In this document: in pieces, positions 35,300 through 44,817 of the stretch
How positions within the stretch are numbered: the first letter of the stretch is position 1
Layout: each line of letters starts with the position of its first letter
Assembly (NCBI RefSeq): GCF_024721115.1
Contig: NZ_JAMDHK010000002.1
Coordinates: forward strand, 186,001-250,000
Length of the DNA stretch: 64,000 nt
From: Salipiger pentaromativorans
Lineage (GTDB): Bacteria > Pseudomonadota > Alphaproteobacteria > Rhodobacterales > Rhodobacteraceae
Direction: 5' to 3'
The notes under the pieces: model-generated
Told to the model about the DNA's origin: nothing
The model's input: the letters and a program-made list of their open reading frames with translations, nothing else
Databases searched by the model: none
Position numbers and translations under genes: made by a program

Positions 35300-36265
35300 T
35301 TAGAGCGGGGCGTTGCGGCGCAGCCAGCCATGGGCAAAGCCCAGCTTGTCCCGCACACCCTGCGCCAGCACAAAGGGATAGAGATCGGGCAGGTCCAGCG
35401 CCCGGTTCACATGGTTCATGGCAATCGACAGGTCGATGGCCAGCGTGATCTCGGCCTCGGTGTCGCTCTCGGCATAGGCGTCATAGCCGGGCGGCGGCCC
35501 GCCGGGCAGCGCCAGACCCGCCGCCGCCGCGCTGTCCACCAGATCCACCAGATGCAGCAGATGCGCGATGCTCTCGGCCCAGTCCTCATGCGGGTGCGCC
35601 GTCGCATAGCTCGTCACATGGTGATAGCCCGAGGGCTGCGGCGCGGCGTAATGCGCCTCGAGCGCGGCGCCGTAATCCTGGCGTTCGTCGCCGAAGAGCG
35701 GGCGGAAGGCGTCGAGAAACCCCGGCTCCGCCGCGAGTCGTAGGAACAGGAAATGCGCGATCTCGTGGCGCATGTGGCCCAGCATCGTGCGGTAGAGTTC
35801 GCCGAACTGCTCCTGACGCAGTACCAGCACCGCGTCGCTGGCCTCGGTCACGTTGATGGTGATGATCCCGTCCGCGTGCCCCATCACGATTTCCTCCGGC
35901 CCGGCGGCGGTCTTCTCCGACAGCAGCCGGAACACCGGGCGGCGGCCACGGTCGGTCGCGGTGAACCAGCCCCAGCGCGCGAGATTGGCGAGCATCCAGC
36001 GTTTGGCCAGCTCGGACACTTCCCAGAGCGGGCGGTTGGTGCCCTCGCGCAGATCCGGCAGCGTCTTGGTCATCGCGCAGGAGCGGCAGAGCCCGCGCGT
36101 CTCCGCCTGCCAGTTGCAGCCGATAATCTCGCGATTCGCACAGACCGGTCCGGCGCGCAGCATGACCTGCCCGTCCGGGTCAAAGCTCACCTGCTGCCCG
36201 CAGGTGCAGCCGGTGTTGTGAAAATAAAGCGGTGCCCCGCAATTGGGGCAGCGGAAGATCTGCAT
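35300..36265 (-). CDS. putative zinc-binding peptidase with N-terminal zinc ribbon
   Basis: A 321-residue cytoplasmic protein. The N-terminal zinc-ribbon has Cys6, Cys9, Cys20 and Cys22, and a second set Cys42, Cys50, Cys60 and Cys63. The C-terminal domain is a putative metallopeptidase with H167-E168-I-A-H171 (RHEIAHF) and a downstream DWAESIAH segment with Glu231 that could be the third zinc ligand. This is the layout of the zinc-ribbon/Peptidase_Mx family. The start at 36265 places the first CPNC directly after MQIFR. No substrate is known for the family. Gene order on the minus strand is serS, TspO-like, then this gene, with a 150-base gap before it. Confidence 0.88.
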   Translation of the reverse strand: MQIFRCPNCGAPLYFHNTGCTCGQQVSFDPDGQVMLRAGPVCANREIIGCNWQAETRGLCRSCAMTKTLPDLREGTNRPLWEVSELAKRWMLANLARWGWFTATDRGRRPVFRLLSEKTAAGPEEIVMGHADGIITINVTEASDAVLVLRQEQFGELYRTMLGHMRHEIAHFLFLRLAAEPGFLDAFRPLFGDERQDYGAALEAHYAAPQPSGYHHVTSYATAHPHEDWAESIAHLLHLVDLVDSAAAAGLALPGGPPPGYDAYAESDTEAEITLAIDLSIAMNHVNRALDLPDLYPFVLAQGVRDKLGFAHGWLRRNAPL

Positions 36266-36415
36266 GACAAGCGGTCCTGGCCCGATACTACGGGGAGGGA
36301 ACGGGCGCCCCTCGGCGCCGGTTCCGACACCGGCCAAGGATGAGGAAAACGCCGCCCGCCGCAACCCCGTATAGCGCCGCAGCGGGCGTTGCGGGCCGTC
36401 GTCGCGGGCGGGCGC

Positions 36416-37117
36416 CTACTCCGTATCGGTGCCGCGCAGCGCCAGAATGGCGAAGATGCCGATCAGCGCCAGCCCGGCCACCGCGATGTTGAGCGGCGCG
36501 GAATTGGCCACGATCACCGCGATCAGCGCCCAGATCACCGTGATCCCGTAAAGCGGCGCCCGGTGCAGCCGGTATTGCATGACCAGCGCGATCGTCAGCG
36601 CAATGGACAGCGCCACCAGCGCGGCAGGCGTCTCGGGCAGCCAGCCGTAGCCCGCCAGCAGCAGCCCGACCGAGACCGGCGCCGCCGCCGTCAGCCAGCC
36701 GGAATAGACCGCCAGCGGCGAGACCTGAAGCCAGCGGTCCATGTCGCCGGTGAGAAACAGCGCCCGCAGCGCCGCCACAAGCATCACCCAGATCATCGCC
36801 GTGGCCGCGATGGGCGAGACCTGCGCCACCGGCAGCCAGAGCACGCCCACGCCGAGGCTCAGCAGCAGCGGCGCCCGGTGGCCCTGCCAGTCGGGTTCCT
36901 CCGGGCGGCGGAAGAGGCCAAAGCCCGTGCCCGCGACAAGCCACAGATAGATCAGCCCCCAGATCGCAAAGGCATAGCCCGCGGGCTGGGAGGGCGGATC
37001 CTCCTGCGGCACCGGAAAGGCGCCGGGGTCGAACCCGGCAAATCCGGGCCACAGCACCGGCCCGGCGGCAAAAGCCACCGCCGCCAGGAACACCGCTGCC
37101 GCCCAGAGCTTGTTCAT
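36416..37117 (-). CDS. TspO/MBR-related (tryptophan-rich) membrane protein
   Basis: A 233-residue protein with six or seven hydrophobic helices. The stretch YAFAIWGLIYLWLVAGTGFGLF and scattered tryptophans resemble the longer tryptophan-rich sensory (TspO/MBR-like) proteins of Rhodobacterales. The canonical TspO of about 160 residues has five helices, so this is a longer relative. TspO binds porphyrins and related ligands and affects photosynthesis-gene control in Rhodobacter; no such role can be read here. It starts 2 bases after the serS stop, so the two are co-transcribed. Confidence 0.7.
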   Translation of the reverse strand: MNKLWAAAVFLAAVAFAAGPVLWPGFAGFDPGAFPVPQEDPPSQPAGYAFAIWGLIYLWLVAGTGFGLFRRPEEPDWQGHRAPLLLSLGVGVLWLPVAQVSPIAATAMIWVMLVAALRALFLTGDMDRWLQVSPLAVYSGWLTAAAPVSVGLLLAGYGWLPETPAALVALSIALTIALVMQYRLHRAPLYGITVIWALIAVIVANSAPLNIAVAGLALIGIFAILALRGTDTE

Positions 37118-37119
37118 GA

Positions 37120-38412
37120 TCAGACCAGATCTCCGTCCGCCGTGAGCGTGGTCTTGCCGCGCAGCCAGGGGTGCAGCGCCTCGGGCAGCTTCACCGAGCC
37201 ATCCGCCTGCTGGCCGTTTTCCAGCACCGCGATCAGGCAGCGCCCGACGGCCAGACCCGACCCGTTCAGCGTATGCACATAGTCCGGCTTGCCACCGGCG
37301 CCAGGCTTGAACCGCGCGTTCATCCGCCGCGCCTGGAAATCGCCGCAGACCGAGACCGAGGAGATCTCGCGATAGGTGTTCTGCCCCGGCAGCCAGACCT
37401 CGATGTCATGGGTGCGCCGCGCGCCGAACCCCATGTCGCCGGTACACAGCACCACCGTGCGATAGGGCAGGCCCAGCTTTTCCAGAATGCCCTGCGCGCA
37501 GGTGGTCATCCGGTCGAGCTCTTCGCGGGACTTGTCCGGGTGGGTGATCGAGACCATCTCGACCTTTTCGAACTGGTGCTGGCGCAGCATACCGGCGGTG
37601 TCGCGGCCCGCGCTACCCGCCTCCGAGCGGAAGCATTGCGTATGCGCCACATAGCGGCGCGGCAGATACTCCTCGTCCACGGTCAGCCCGTTGACGATAT
37701 TGGTCAGCGTCACCTCGGCGGTGGGCACCAGCCACCAGCCCTCGCGGGTCTGGTAGCTGTCCTCGCCGAATTTCGGCAGCTGGCCGGTGCCGTACATCAT
37801 CTCTTCGCGCACCAGCACCGGGGTCCAGGTCTCGGTGAGCCCGTTTTCCTCGGTGTGGGTGTCGAGCATGAACTGCGCCAGTGCCCGGTGGATGCGCGCC
37901 ACGGCGCCGGACAGCACCACGAAGCGCGCGCCGGAAAGCTTGGCGGCGGTCTCGAAATCCATGCCCTTCTGGACGCCCTCGAGCTGGTAATGCTCCTTGG
38001 GCGCGAAATCATAGGTCGCGGGCGTGCCCCAGCGGCGGATCTCGACATTGTCGTCCTCGTCCGCGCCCTCGGGCACATCGTCATAGGGCAGGTTCGGCAG
38101 GCCCATCAGCAGGTCATTGAGCTGGGTGTCCAGCTCCTTGGCCCTGGCCTGCATCTCGGCCACTTCGGATTTTTTCGCGGAAACCAGCGCGCGCAGCCGT
38201 TCGAATTCCGCCTCGTCGCCGGAGGCCTTCGCCTTGCCGACCTCCTTGGAGGCCTTGTTCTGCTCCGCCTGCGCGGTTTCGGCGGCGTGGATCGCGGCGC
38301 GGCGTTCCTCGTCGATGGCCAGGACCGACGACGATTGCGCATCCAGCCCACGGCGAGACAGCGCCGCATCCCATGCGGCGGGGGTTTCTCGGATGGCGCG
38401 GATGTCGTGCAT
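37120..38412 (-). CDS. serS: serine--tRNA ligase
   Basis: A 430-residue class II aminoacyl-tRNA synthetase that charges tRNA-Ser and tRNA-Sec. It has the N-terminal coiled-coil arm (about residues 25-105, rich in Glu/Ala/Lys) that contacts the tRNA long arm, then the catalytic core with motif 2 ([33 protein letters not shown], in pieces) and motif 3 ([20 protein letters not shown]). Length and order are normal. It heads a minus-strand run with the TspO-like gene. Confidence 0.97.
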   Translation of the reverse strand: MHDIRAIRETPAAWDAALSRRGLDAQSSSVLAIDEERRAAIHAAETAQAEQNKASKEVGKAKASGDEAEFERLRALVSAKKSEVAEMQARAKELDTQLNDLLMGLPNLPYDDVPEGADEDDNVEIRRWGTPATYDFAPKEHYQLEGVQKGMDFETAAKLSGARFVVLSGAVARIHRALAQFMLDTHTEENGLTETWTPVLVREEMMYGTGQLPKFGEDSYQTREGWWLVPTAEVTLTNIVNGLTVDEEYLPRRYVAHTQCFRSEAGSAGRDTAGMLRQHQFEKVEMVSITHPDKSREELDRMTTCAQGILEKLGLPYRTVVLCTGDMGFGARRTHDIEVWLPGQNTYREISSVSVCGDFQARRMNARFKPGAGGKPDYVHTLNGSGLAVGRCLIAVLENGQQADGSVKLPEALHPWLRGKTTLTADGDLV

Positions 38413-38461
38413 CGTCCCTTGTCCTTCTTTGGGTGCGAGTCGCGGCGGTTATGCCCTCTTT

Positions 38462-39145
38462 TTAATCCGAGGTGTAGGGGGCGCCCCGCAACAGCCGCGC
38501 CCGAACCCACTCATCCACCGGCACCGCCAGCGTATCGCCCTGCGCATAGGCAGAGACCACGGCGACGATCTCCCACGCGCCCGGCCCGCCGCTCAGCACC
38601 GGCCCGCCGGAATTGCCGGGGCGCACCGGGCAGGCGATGCGCAGGAGCGCGTGGTCCTTGTGTCCCGCGCAATCGAAGCGGGCCGAAAGCCTGTGCGGCC
38701 GGTGATCGTGATAGCCGATAAGGGCGTAGGGCGGGGCGAAGGTGCTGCCGATATGCAGCGGCGCGATGTCGAGCGGCTGGGCCAGCGTGACCAGCGCCAG
38801 ATCGTGTTCGATGTCGAGATACAGGTTTCTATAGGCTTTGGGGTGCAGCTCATAGCCCGCCACGGCGCTCTCCCCGGCATAGTCGCCGCCGAGCCAGCCC
38901 GCGACGAAATGCAGGTTCTCGGCACGCTCCGGCGTGCCGCCGGGGCCCGCGAGACAATGCGCGGCGGTCAGCACGGTATCGGGCGCGATCAGCGCCCCGG
39001 AACACATGCCGCGCCGGTTGTAGCCCCTGGTGTTGAGCCGGCCCACGGCCTGCCACTGGGGGTGGTCACCGAGGGGCAGGGCGGGCAGATCCTGCGCGGT
39101 GGCCGGGGTGGCGAGGAGGAGGGCGAGCAGGGCGGCGCGGATCAT
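38462..39145 (-). CDS. secreted trypsin-like serine protease
   Basis: A 227-residue protein with a Sec signal peptide (MIRAALLALLLATPATAQ) and the chymotrypsin-fold catalytic triad: His63 in LTAAHC, Asp115 in EHDLALV and Ser179 in GNSGGP. Cys48/Cys64 and Cys159/Cys172 are likely disulfides. No propeptide activation site or PDZ domain is seen, so it is a small periplasmic or secreted protease. Its ATG overlaps the stop of the upstream pentapeptide-repeat gene by four bases, so the two are translationally coupled and may act together; the substrate is unknown. Confidence 0.92.
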   Translation of the reverse strand: MIRAALLALLLATPATAQDLPALPLGDHPQWQAVGRLNTRGYNRRGMCSGALIAPDTVLTAAHCLAGPGGTPERAENLHFVAGWLGGDYAGESAVAGYELHPKAYRNLYLDIEHDLALVTLAQPLDIAPLHIGSTFAPPYALIGYHDHRPHRLSARFDCAGHKDHALLRIACPVRPGNSGGPVLSGGPGAWEIVAVVSAYAQGDTLAVPVDEWVRARLLRGAPYTSD

Positions 39146-40737
39146 TGCGGGTTGTCGGGGTCCATGCCGATGGAGCGCTGCCAGGCGCGCCAGCGGGTTT
39201 CGAATTTGTAGTTGAGGAGTGTTTCGCTGACCCAATGATCGGGTCTAGGTTCGCCTCTCGGAAGTTGCACCGTGCCATCGGCAAAGATGTCATTCTGGAA
39301 TTCCTGCAAAACCAGCGCAGTCACTTGACTGGCGGTTTCACTTGATTGCCCACCACTTAACTTGAGTGCAGCTCCACGAAAGTTTGCATTGCCCAGAAGA
39401 GTGTTCTCGTCCATCTCCACGTATCGAAGATCTGCTCCTTGGAGCTGCGCCTGTTCTAAGTTGGCGCCTTGCAACTTAGCCCCGCGAAATTTGGCGCCTT
39501 GCGCTTGTATGCACGAAAGTTCAGCTTCACGTAAATCGGTGCGCATGAGATCAGCGACCTGAAATTGCGCGAAGTTCAGCTTCACGCACCGCAGATCGGC
39601 CCAATTCAGCTGTGCTGCTTGCAACGCGGCGTATTCAAAATTTGCTCCGTTTAGCTTGGCGCTTCGAAACTTAGCCCCTTGCATCTGGGCTCTCGCAAAT
39701 AGCGCACCGCGAAAATCACGTTGCCGCAACATTGCGCCTTGTAGGTTCGCGCCGCTGAGGTCGATGGACAGGGTGTTGTCGTCCAGCCCGCAGGTCTGCG
39801 TCAGCCGGCCAAGCGTCTGCGCGGCGTTCTGCATGTCGGAGCGGATGTGCAACCCGCGCGCCCATCTTTGTAGCGCCTCAAGGCTCGCATTGTCCGGGTG
39901 CAGGCCGAGCTGGGTCAGCGCCTCGGTTTGTGTCAGGGGCGGGCTGTCGTCCTGCGGATGGGTCAGTGCCCGCACCTGCATCCAGGCATGCTCTTTCGCC
40001 GGATGCTCCCGCGACAATTCGCGCAGATAGACGCTGAGCATCCGGGCGATGCGGTCGGCGGTGGCGATATCCGGGGTGACCTCGCTGCGTTCGCGCAGCA
40101 GCCCTTCCAGCCGGTCGATGGCGGCGTTGCGGCGGACCACATCGTCTTCCCAGGCGTTGAACGGGTCTGTCGTGCGGGGCGGGTCACCGGCTCCGGGGCT
40201 TTCTTCGGTCACCGCCTCACGCCATGTCACCTGCCGCTGCGCGTGCAGGTCGGCAGCGGCCTCGGTGATCTTCTGGTTGAAGAGCGCCTCGTCGGCGATG
40301 CGGGTCTGCTGCCGGGTGAGGCGCAGCCGGTAGAGGGTGATCGGCAGGGCGATCACCGCTGTCAGCAGCGTGGTGAGCGCGGCGAGCTGGGCCAGCTCGA
40401 ACCGCCAGTTCCAGAGTGCCTGCTTGTCCGCCTCGGTCTCCGGCGCCATCGGCGGCGGCGGGGAGGTGGTCAGATCGGCAACCAGACCCAGCAGACCGTA
40501 GAGCAGGTATCCGGCGACGCAGGCCCAGAGGATCCCGGCGGCAATCGTGAGGAGTGTCCAGAGCAGGAAGAGGCCGCCATCCATGCTCTTGTAGCCCAGC
40601 CGCATGCGGAAGCGGTCGAGCGCTGCGGGCCTCTTGCGGGCGCGTTCGGGCAGATAGGCCGCGACGAGCAGCACCGCGAGGACGAAGGCGAGGGTGCCGA
40701 ACCATCCGGGTGGAATCGGAAATGTGGTTGTCGCCAT
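39142..40737 (-). CDS. membrane-anchored pentapeptide-repeat protein
   Basis: A 531-residue protein. Three hydrophobic helices lie in the first 140 residues (about 12-30, 55-80 and 115-135), followed by a helical cytoplasmic region. Pentapeptide repeats of the A(D/N)LxG type cover about residues 325-455 (LSGANLQGAMLRQRDFRGALF, FRSAKLNGANFEYAALQ, FRGAKLQGANLEQAQLQGADL). Such repeats fold into a right-handed beta-helix. The repeat half is clearly poorer in G+C and uses rare codons (TTA, AGT, CGA), unlike the N-terminal half, suggesting acquired or recombined sequence. It is coupled to the protease gene. Confidence 0.88.
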   Translation of the reverse strand: MATTTFPIPPGWFGTLAFVLAVLLVAAYLPERARKRPAALDRFRMRLGYKSMDGGLFLLWTLLTIAAGILWACVAGYLLYGLLGLVADLTTSPPPPMAPETEADKQALWNWRFELAQLAALTTLLTAVIALPITLYRLRLTRQQTRIADEALFNQKITEAAADLHAQRQVTWREAVTEESPGAGDPPRTTDPFNAWEDDVVRRNAAIDRLEGLLRERSEVTPDIATADRIARMLSVYLRELSREHPAKEHAWMQVRALTHPQDDSPPLTQTEALTQLGLHPDNASLEALQRWARGLHIRSDMQNAAQTLGRLTQTCGLDDNTLSIDLSGANLQGAMLRQRDFRGALFARAQMQGAKFRSAKLNGANFEYAALQAAQLNWADLRCVKLNFAQFQVADLMRTDLREAELSCIQAQGAKFRGAKLQGANLEQAQLQGADLRYVEMDENTLLGNANFRGAALKLSGGQSSETASQVTALVLQEFQNDIFADGTVQLPRGEPRPDHWVSETLLNYKFETRWRAWQRSIGMDPDNPQ

Positions 40738-40925
40738 GACCTCGGCCCCTCGCTACGCCTGCCGAGCCTAGCCGCGACGCCGCGCCGCCGCAATCGTGCC
40801 GCGCCGGGGGACGGGCGGGCAGGGTGACGTCGCGTCGGGGTAGACCTTCCTGTCGGTGGAATGTGCTTGAAGCCGCCCTGCCGCTGGGTAAGGTCTTTGC
40901 AGAGTGTGAAAATCCGGGTGTGGAC

Positions 40926-41738
40926 ATGATGGACAGGGTGAGAGGCTGGCATCTGCCGGCAGGCGTGGCGCTGGTTCTGGGACTTTTGCTGGCGGCGCCG
41001 GTCGCGGCGCAGCAATGGGGGCCTTATGACGGCACCATCCATTCCACGACGCCGGGGAATGCGGGCGCGGCGCCGGTCGATGGCGGCGCCATCTGCCAGG
41101 GGCATCGGTCGGGCTATTACTGCATCGTCGTCGGCTGCCTGCCGGGTCAGCCCATCGGGCTGTATCTCGTCTCCGAGGCGCTGGCCAAGAACGGGTTGCG
41201 CAGCGCCCATCTCATGGTCGATGGCCGCAACCTCGGCTATATGCTGCTGGAGAAGGTCGAGGGGCGCGAGACGCTGTTCGGCAAGGTCATCCCCTCGACG
41301 GTGGCGCGGCATTACATCTCGCGGATGCGCTCCGGGAGCCAGCTCGAGATCCGGCTTCAGGACGGCAGCGACATGCTGAGCTATGTCAGCACGCTGCGCG
41401 GCTCCTCCAGGGCCATCGCCAACGCGCTGGCGCGGTGCCCGGCGCCCGGAACGCCCGAGCCGCGCGCAGGGCAGGCCGCGACCCCGGCGCCGGCCCCGGC
41501 CCCGGTGCCGCAGGGCACGCAGGGGCTCGACCCGCTGGACTCGCTGTTCGTCGCCAATGGCTGCACGGCCAGCGAGGCGCAGATCTACGATCTGATGTCG
41601 GATGGCGGGCGCAGCATCGGCGACGGGCAGGCGCAATTCATGATCTGGGTGAGGTCGCCGGGATGGCACGACGCCTATGAGGTGATCAACCGCTCGCCCT
41701 TCGTCTATCGCTGGAAACAGGGGCCCTGCGCGCGCTGA
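40926..41738 (+). CDS. secreted protein of unknown function
   Basis: A 270-residue exported protein. MMDRVRGWHLPAGVALVLGLLLAAPVAAQ is a Sec signal peptide; the ATG at 40926 or 40929 may be the start, and no clear ribosome-binding site is visible. The mature part has an N-terminal domain with cysteines at CQGHRSGYYCIVVGC, an Ala/Pro linker (ATPAPAPAPVPQG), and a second small domain with one Cys pair (NGCTASEAQIYDLMSDGG and QGPCAR). I recognise no named family. It is divergent from the pentapeptide gene and precedes yajC by 129 bases. Confidence 0.75.
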   Translation: MMDRVRGWHLPAGVALVLGLLLAAPVAAQQWGPYDGTIHSTTPGNAGAAPVDGGAICQGHRSGYYCIVVGCLPGQPIGLYLVSEALAKNGLRSAHLMVDGRNLGYMLLEKVEGRETLFGKVIPSTVARHYISRMRSGSQLEIRLQDGSDMLSYVSTLRGSSRAIANALARCPAPGTPEPRAGQAATPAPAPAPVPQGTQGLDPLDSLFVANGCTASEAQIYDLMSDGGRSIGDGQAQFMIWVRSPGWHDAYEVINRSPFVYRWKQGPCAR

Positions 41739-41867
41739 CGTTCGGAGAGCGCGCAACTTGCCGTGCAAGGCCGCGGGGCGCCTTGCATCCGCTACCGTTC
41801 GCACATAGGTTCCGCGCGACTTGCACAGGGGGGCGTCCCCCGCCATCAGCCAATGAGGAGCCCGCCC

Positions 41868-42155
41868 ATGGACACAAGCGCCATTGCCCAGTTTGTCCCG
41901 CTTATCCTGATCTTCGGGATCATGTATTTCCTGCTGATCCGTCCGCAGCAGAAGAAGGTCAAGGAACACCAGAAGATGGTGTCGGCGCTGCGCCGGGGCG
42001 ATCAGGTGGTGACCCAGGGGGGCGTCATCGGCAAGGTCTCGAAGGTCAAGGAAAACAACGAGGTCGAGGTCGAGATCGCCGAGGGCGTCAAGGTGCGCGT
42101 GGTGCAGAGCACGATCACCCAGGTCCTGTCCAAGACCGAGCCCGCGGAAAGCTGA
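41868..42155 (+). CDS. yajC: preprotein translocase subunit YajC
   Basis: A 95-residue inner-membrane protein of the SecDF-YajC accessory complex. One membrane helix (FVPLILIFGIMYFLLI) is followed by the hallmark RPQQKKVKEHQKM and a small cytoplasmic domain (GDQVVTQGGVIGKVSKV). The ATG at 41868 has TGAGGAG upstream. It directly precedes secD (27-base gap) and secF, the standard operon. Confidence 0.96.
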   Translation: MDTSAIAQFVPLILIFGIMYFLLIRPQQKKVKEHQKMVSALRRGDQVVTQGGVIGKVSKVKENNEVEVEIAEGVKVRVVQSTITQVLSKTEPAES

Positions 42156-42182
42156 CCTGCCAAGCCCGGGAGGGCGCCCTGA

Positions 42183-43844
42183 ATGCTTCAGATCGAAACC
42201 TGGAAACGCGTCCTTATCTGGGCGCTGGTGGCGGCGGGGCTGGTGCTTGCGGCGCCCAACCTCTTCTACAGCCGAGTCGAGACCCATAACGACGCGGTGA
42301 GCGCCATCGAGAAAAGCGGCGCCACGCCCGAGCGCGAGGCCGCCGCGGCGCAATGGCCCTCCTGGCTGCCCTCCGATCTCGTGAATCTCGGGCTCGACCT
42401 GCGCGGCGGCGCGCATCTGCTCGCCGAGGTGAAGGTCGCCGATGTCTATACGTCGCGCATGGAGGCGCTCTGGCCCGATGTGCGCGACATCCTCCGCGAT
42501 GCCCGCGACGAGGTCGGTACGGTGCGGCTGCAACCGTCGGAGCCCGGCACGCTGCGGGTGCGGATCTCGAACCCCGAGGGCATGGCCCGCGCGCTGGAGC
42601 TGGTGCGCGGTCTGGCGCAGCCGGTGGTTTCGCTGACCGGCGCCGGTGCCACCGACCTTCAGGTGGCGGGCGAGGGCAGCGACATTGTCGTGACCTTCTC
42701 GGAAGCCGAGAAACAGGCCACCGACGAGCGCACCATGCGCCAGTCGCTGGAGATCATCCGCCGCCGGATCGACGAGGTCGGCACGCGCGAACCGACGATC
42801 CAGCGCCAGGGGGCCGACCGGATTCTGATCCAGGTGCCGGGCATCGGCTCGGCCGCCGAGCTGAAGGACATCATCGGCACCACCGCGCAGCTCACCTTCC
42901 AGCCGGTGGTGAGCCGCACGACCAATCCCAACGAATCCGCCGGGGTGGGGAACGAGATCCTGCCCTCGCTGACCGAGGAGGGCGTGTATTACGTGCTCGA
43001 ACAGGCGCCCGTGGTCACCGGCGAAGAGCTGGTGGATGCGCAACCCTCCTTCGACCAGAACGGCCGCCCGGCGGTGAACTTCCGCTTCAACCCGGCGGGC
43101 GCCCGCAAGTTCGGCGATTACACCGCCGAAAACATCGGCTCGCCCTTCGCCATCGTGCTCGATGACGAGGTGATCTCGGCGCCGGTCATCCAGAGCCACA
43201 TTCCCGGCGGCTCGGGCATCATCACCGGCAATTTCAGCGTCGAGGAATCGACCAACCTCGCGGTGCTGCTGCGCGCGGGCGCGCTGCCCGCCGGTCTGGA
43301 GTTCCTCGAAGAGCGAACCATCGGCCCCGAGCTGGGGCAGGACAGCATCGAGGCGGGCAAGCTCGCCACCGGCGTGGCCTTTACCGCCGTGCTGGTCTTC
43401 ATGTTCCTGAGCTACGGGCTGTTCGGCATCTTCGCCAATATCGCGCTGATCCTGAACATCGCGCTGATCATGGGGATCCTGTCGATGATCGGCGCCACGC
43501 TGACGCTGCCCGGCATCGCGGGGATCGTGCTGACGGTGGGCATGGCGGTGGATGCCAACGTGCTGATCTTCGAGCGCATCCGCGAGGAACTGAAATCGGC
43601 GCGGGGCCCCGCTCGGGCCATCGAGCTTGGCTATGAAAAAGCGCTGTCGGCCATCGTCGACGCCAACATCACCACCTTCATCACCGCGGTGATCCTTTAC
43701 GCCATCGGGTCCGGCCCGGTGCGCGGCTTTGCCATCACGCTGGGGCTCGGCATCGTGACCTCGGTCTTCACGGCGATCTGGGTGACGCGCCTGCTGCTTG
43801 TGATGTGGTTCGAACGCCGCCGCCCCCGGACGCTGGAGATCTGA
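42183..43844 (+). CDS. secD: protein translocase subunit SecD
   Basis: A 553-residue RND-type membrane protein that uses the proton-motive force to pull exported proteins out of SecYEG. It has an N-terminal helix, the large periplasmic P1 domain (about residues 35-380, starting GLDLRGGAHLL), then five clustered helices with the D5-type motif GMAVDANVLIFERIREEL carrying the conserved Asp and Arg. Full length. It is followed by secF after one base. Confidence 0.97.
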   Translation: MLQIETWKRVLIWALVAAGLVLAAPNLFYSRVETHNDAVSAIEKSGATPEREAAAAQWPSWLPSDLVNLGLDLRGGAHLLAEVKVADVYTSRMEALWPDVRDILRDARDEVGTVRLQPSEPGTLRVRISNPEGMARALELVRGLAQPVVSLTGAGATDLQVAGEGSDIVVTFSEAEKQATDERTMRQSLEIIRRRIDEVGTREPTIQRQGADRILIQVPGIGSAAELKDIIGTTAQLTFQPVVSRTTNPNESAGVGNEILPSLTEEGVYYVLEQAPVVTGEELVDAQPSFDQNGRPAVNFRFNPAGARKFGDYTAENIGSPFAIVLDDEVISAPVIQSHIPGGSGIITGNFSVEESTNLAVLLRAGALPAGLEFLEERTIGPELGQDSIEAGKLATGVAFTAVLVFMFLSYGLFGIFANIALILNIALIMGILSMIGATLTLPGIAGIVLTVGMAVDANVLIFERIREELKSARGPARAIELGYEKALSAIVDANITTFITAVILYAIGSGPVRGFAITLGLGIVTSVFTAIWVTRLLLVMWFERRRPRTLEI

Positions 43845-43845
43845 C

Positions 43846-44817
43846 ATGCGCCATCTGAGACTGGTCAAGGACGGAACCTCGTTCGACTTCTTCAAGCACT
43901 GGAAGCTCTGGCTGGGCATTTCGGGGTTCATGATCCTGCTGGCGATGACCAGCTTCGGCCTGCGCGGGCTGAACTACGGCATCGACTTCCGCGGCGGCAC
44001 GACGATCCGCACGGAAAGCGCGCAGCCGGTGGATGTGGGCGCCTATCGCGACGCGATAGGCGCGCTGGAGCTGGGCGACAGCACGATCTCGGAAGTGTTC
44101 GACCCGACCTTCGGGCCGGAGCAGAACGTCGCCATGGTGCGCATCCAGGCGCAGGACGATCAGGAGGCGGTGAGCGCCGAGACGGTGGCCGCGGTCGAGG
44201 CGGCGCTGCAAGGCGTGGCGCCGGACATCAAGTTCGTGTCGGTGGAAAGCGTCGGGCCCAAGGTCTCGGGCGAGCTGATCCAGACCGCCTTTCTGGCGGT
44301 CGGGCTCGCGATCGGGGCGGTGCTGATCTATATCTGGCTGCGCTTCGAATGGCAGTTCGCGCTTGGCGCGGTGCTGGCGCTGGTGCATGACGTGCTGCTG
44401 ACCATCGGCGTGTTCTCGGAAGTGGGGATCAAGTTCGATCTGGCGATCATTGCGGCGCTGCTGACCATCGTGGGCTATTCGCTGAACGACACGGTGGTGG
44501 TCTTCGACCGGGTGCGCGAGAACCTGATCAAATACAAGAAACGCCCGCTGAAAGAGGTGCTGAACCTCTCGATCAACGAGACGCTGAGCCGCACGATCAT
44601 GACCTCGCTGACCACGCTGCTGGCGCTTTTCGCGCTGTTCGCGCTTGGCGGCGACGTGATCCGGGGCTTTGTCTTCGCGATGATCTGGGGCGTCTTCGTC
44701 GGCACCTATTCCTCGATCTTCGTGGCTTCGGCGATCCTGCTCTGGCTGGGCGTCAAGCGCGACTGGTCGAAGCCCGACGCGGCGGCCGAGGCCAAGGCCG
44801 CGGGCACGAGTGTCTGA
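43846..44817 (+). CDS. secF: protein translocase subunit SecF
   Basis: A 323-residue partner of SecD. The first helix is followed by the signature YGIDFRGGTTIR and a small periplasmic domain, then the helix bundle with IVGYSLNDTVVVFDRVRENL (conserved Asp/Arg of the proton path). It forms the SecDF complex with the gene before it. The stop overlaps the GTG start of the next gene by 8 bases. Confidence 0.97.
   Translation: MRHLRLVKDGTSFDFFKHWKLWLGISGFMILLAMTSFGLRGLNYGIDFRGGTTIRTESAQPVDVGAYRDAIGALELGDSTISEVFDPTFGPEQNVAMVRIQAQDDQEAVSAETVAAVEAALQGVAPDIKFVSVESVGPKVSGELIQTAFLAVGLAIGAVLIYIWLRFEWQFALGAVLALVHDVLLTIGVFSEVGIKFDLAIIAALLTIVGYSLNDTVVVFDRVRENLIKYKKRPLKEVLNLSINETLSRTIMTSLTTLLALFALFALGGDVIRGFVFAMIWGVFVGTYSSIFVASAILLWLGVKRDWSKPDAAAEAKAAGTSV

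Noticed and set aside
40470-43931. A 1153-residue minus-strand open frame across yajC, secD and the secreted protein gene
   Set aside because: Mirror frame of well-identified plus-strand genes, composed of Arg/His/Gln-rich filler.
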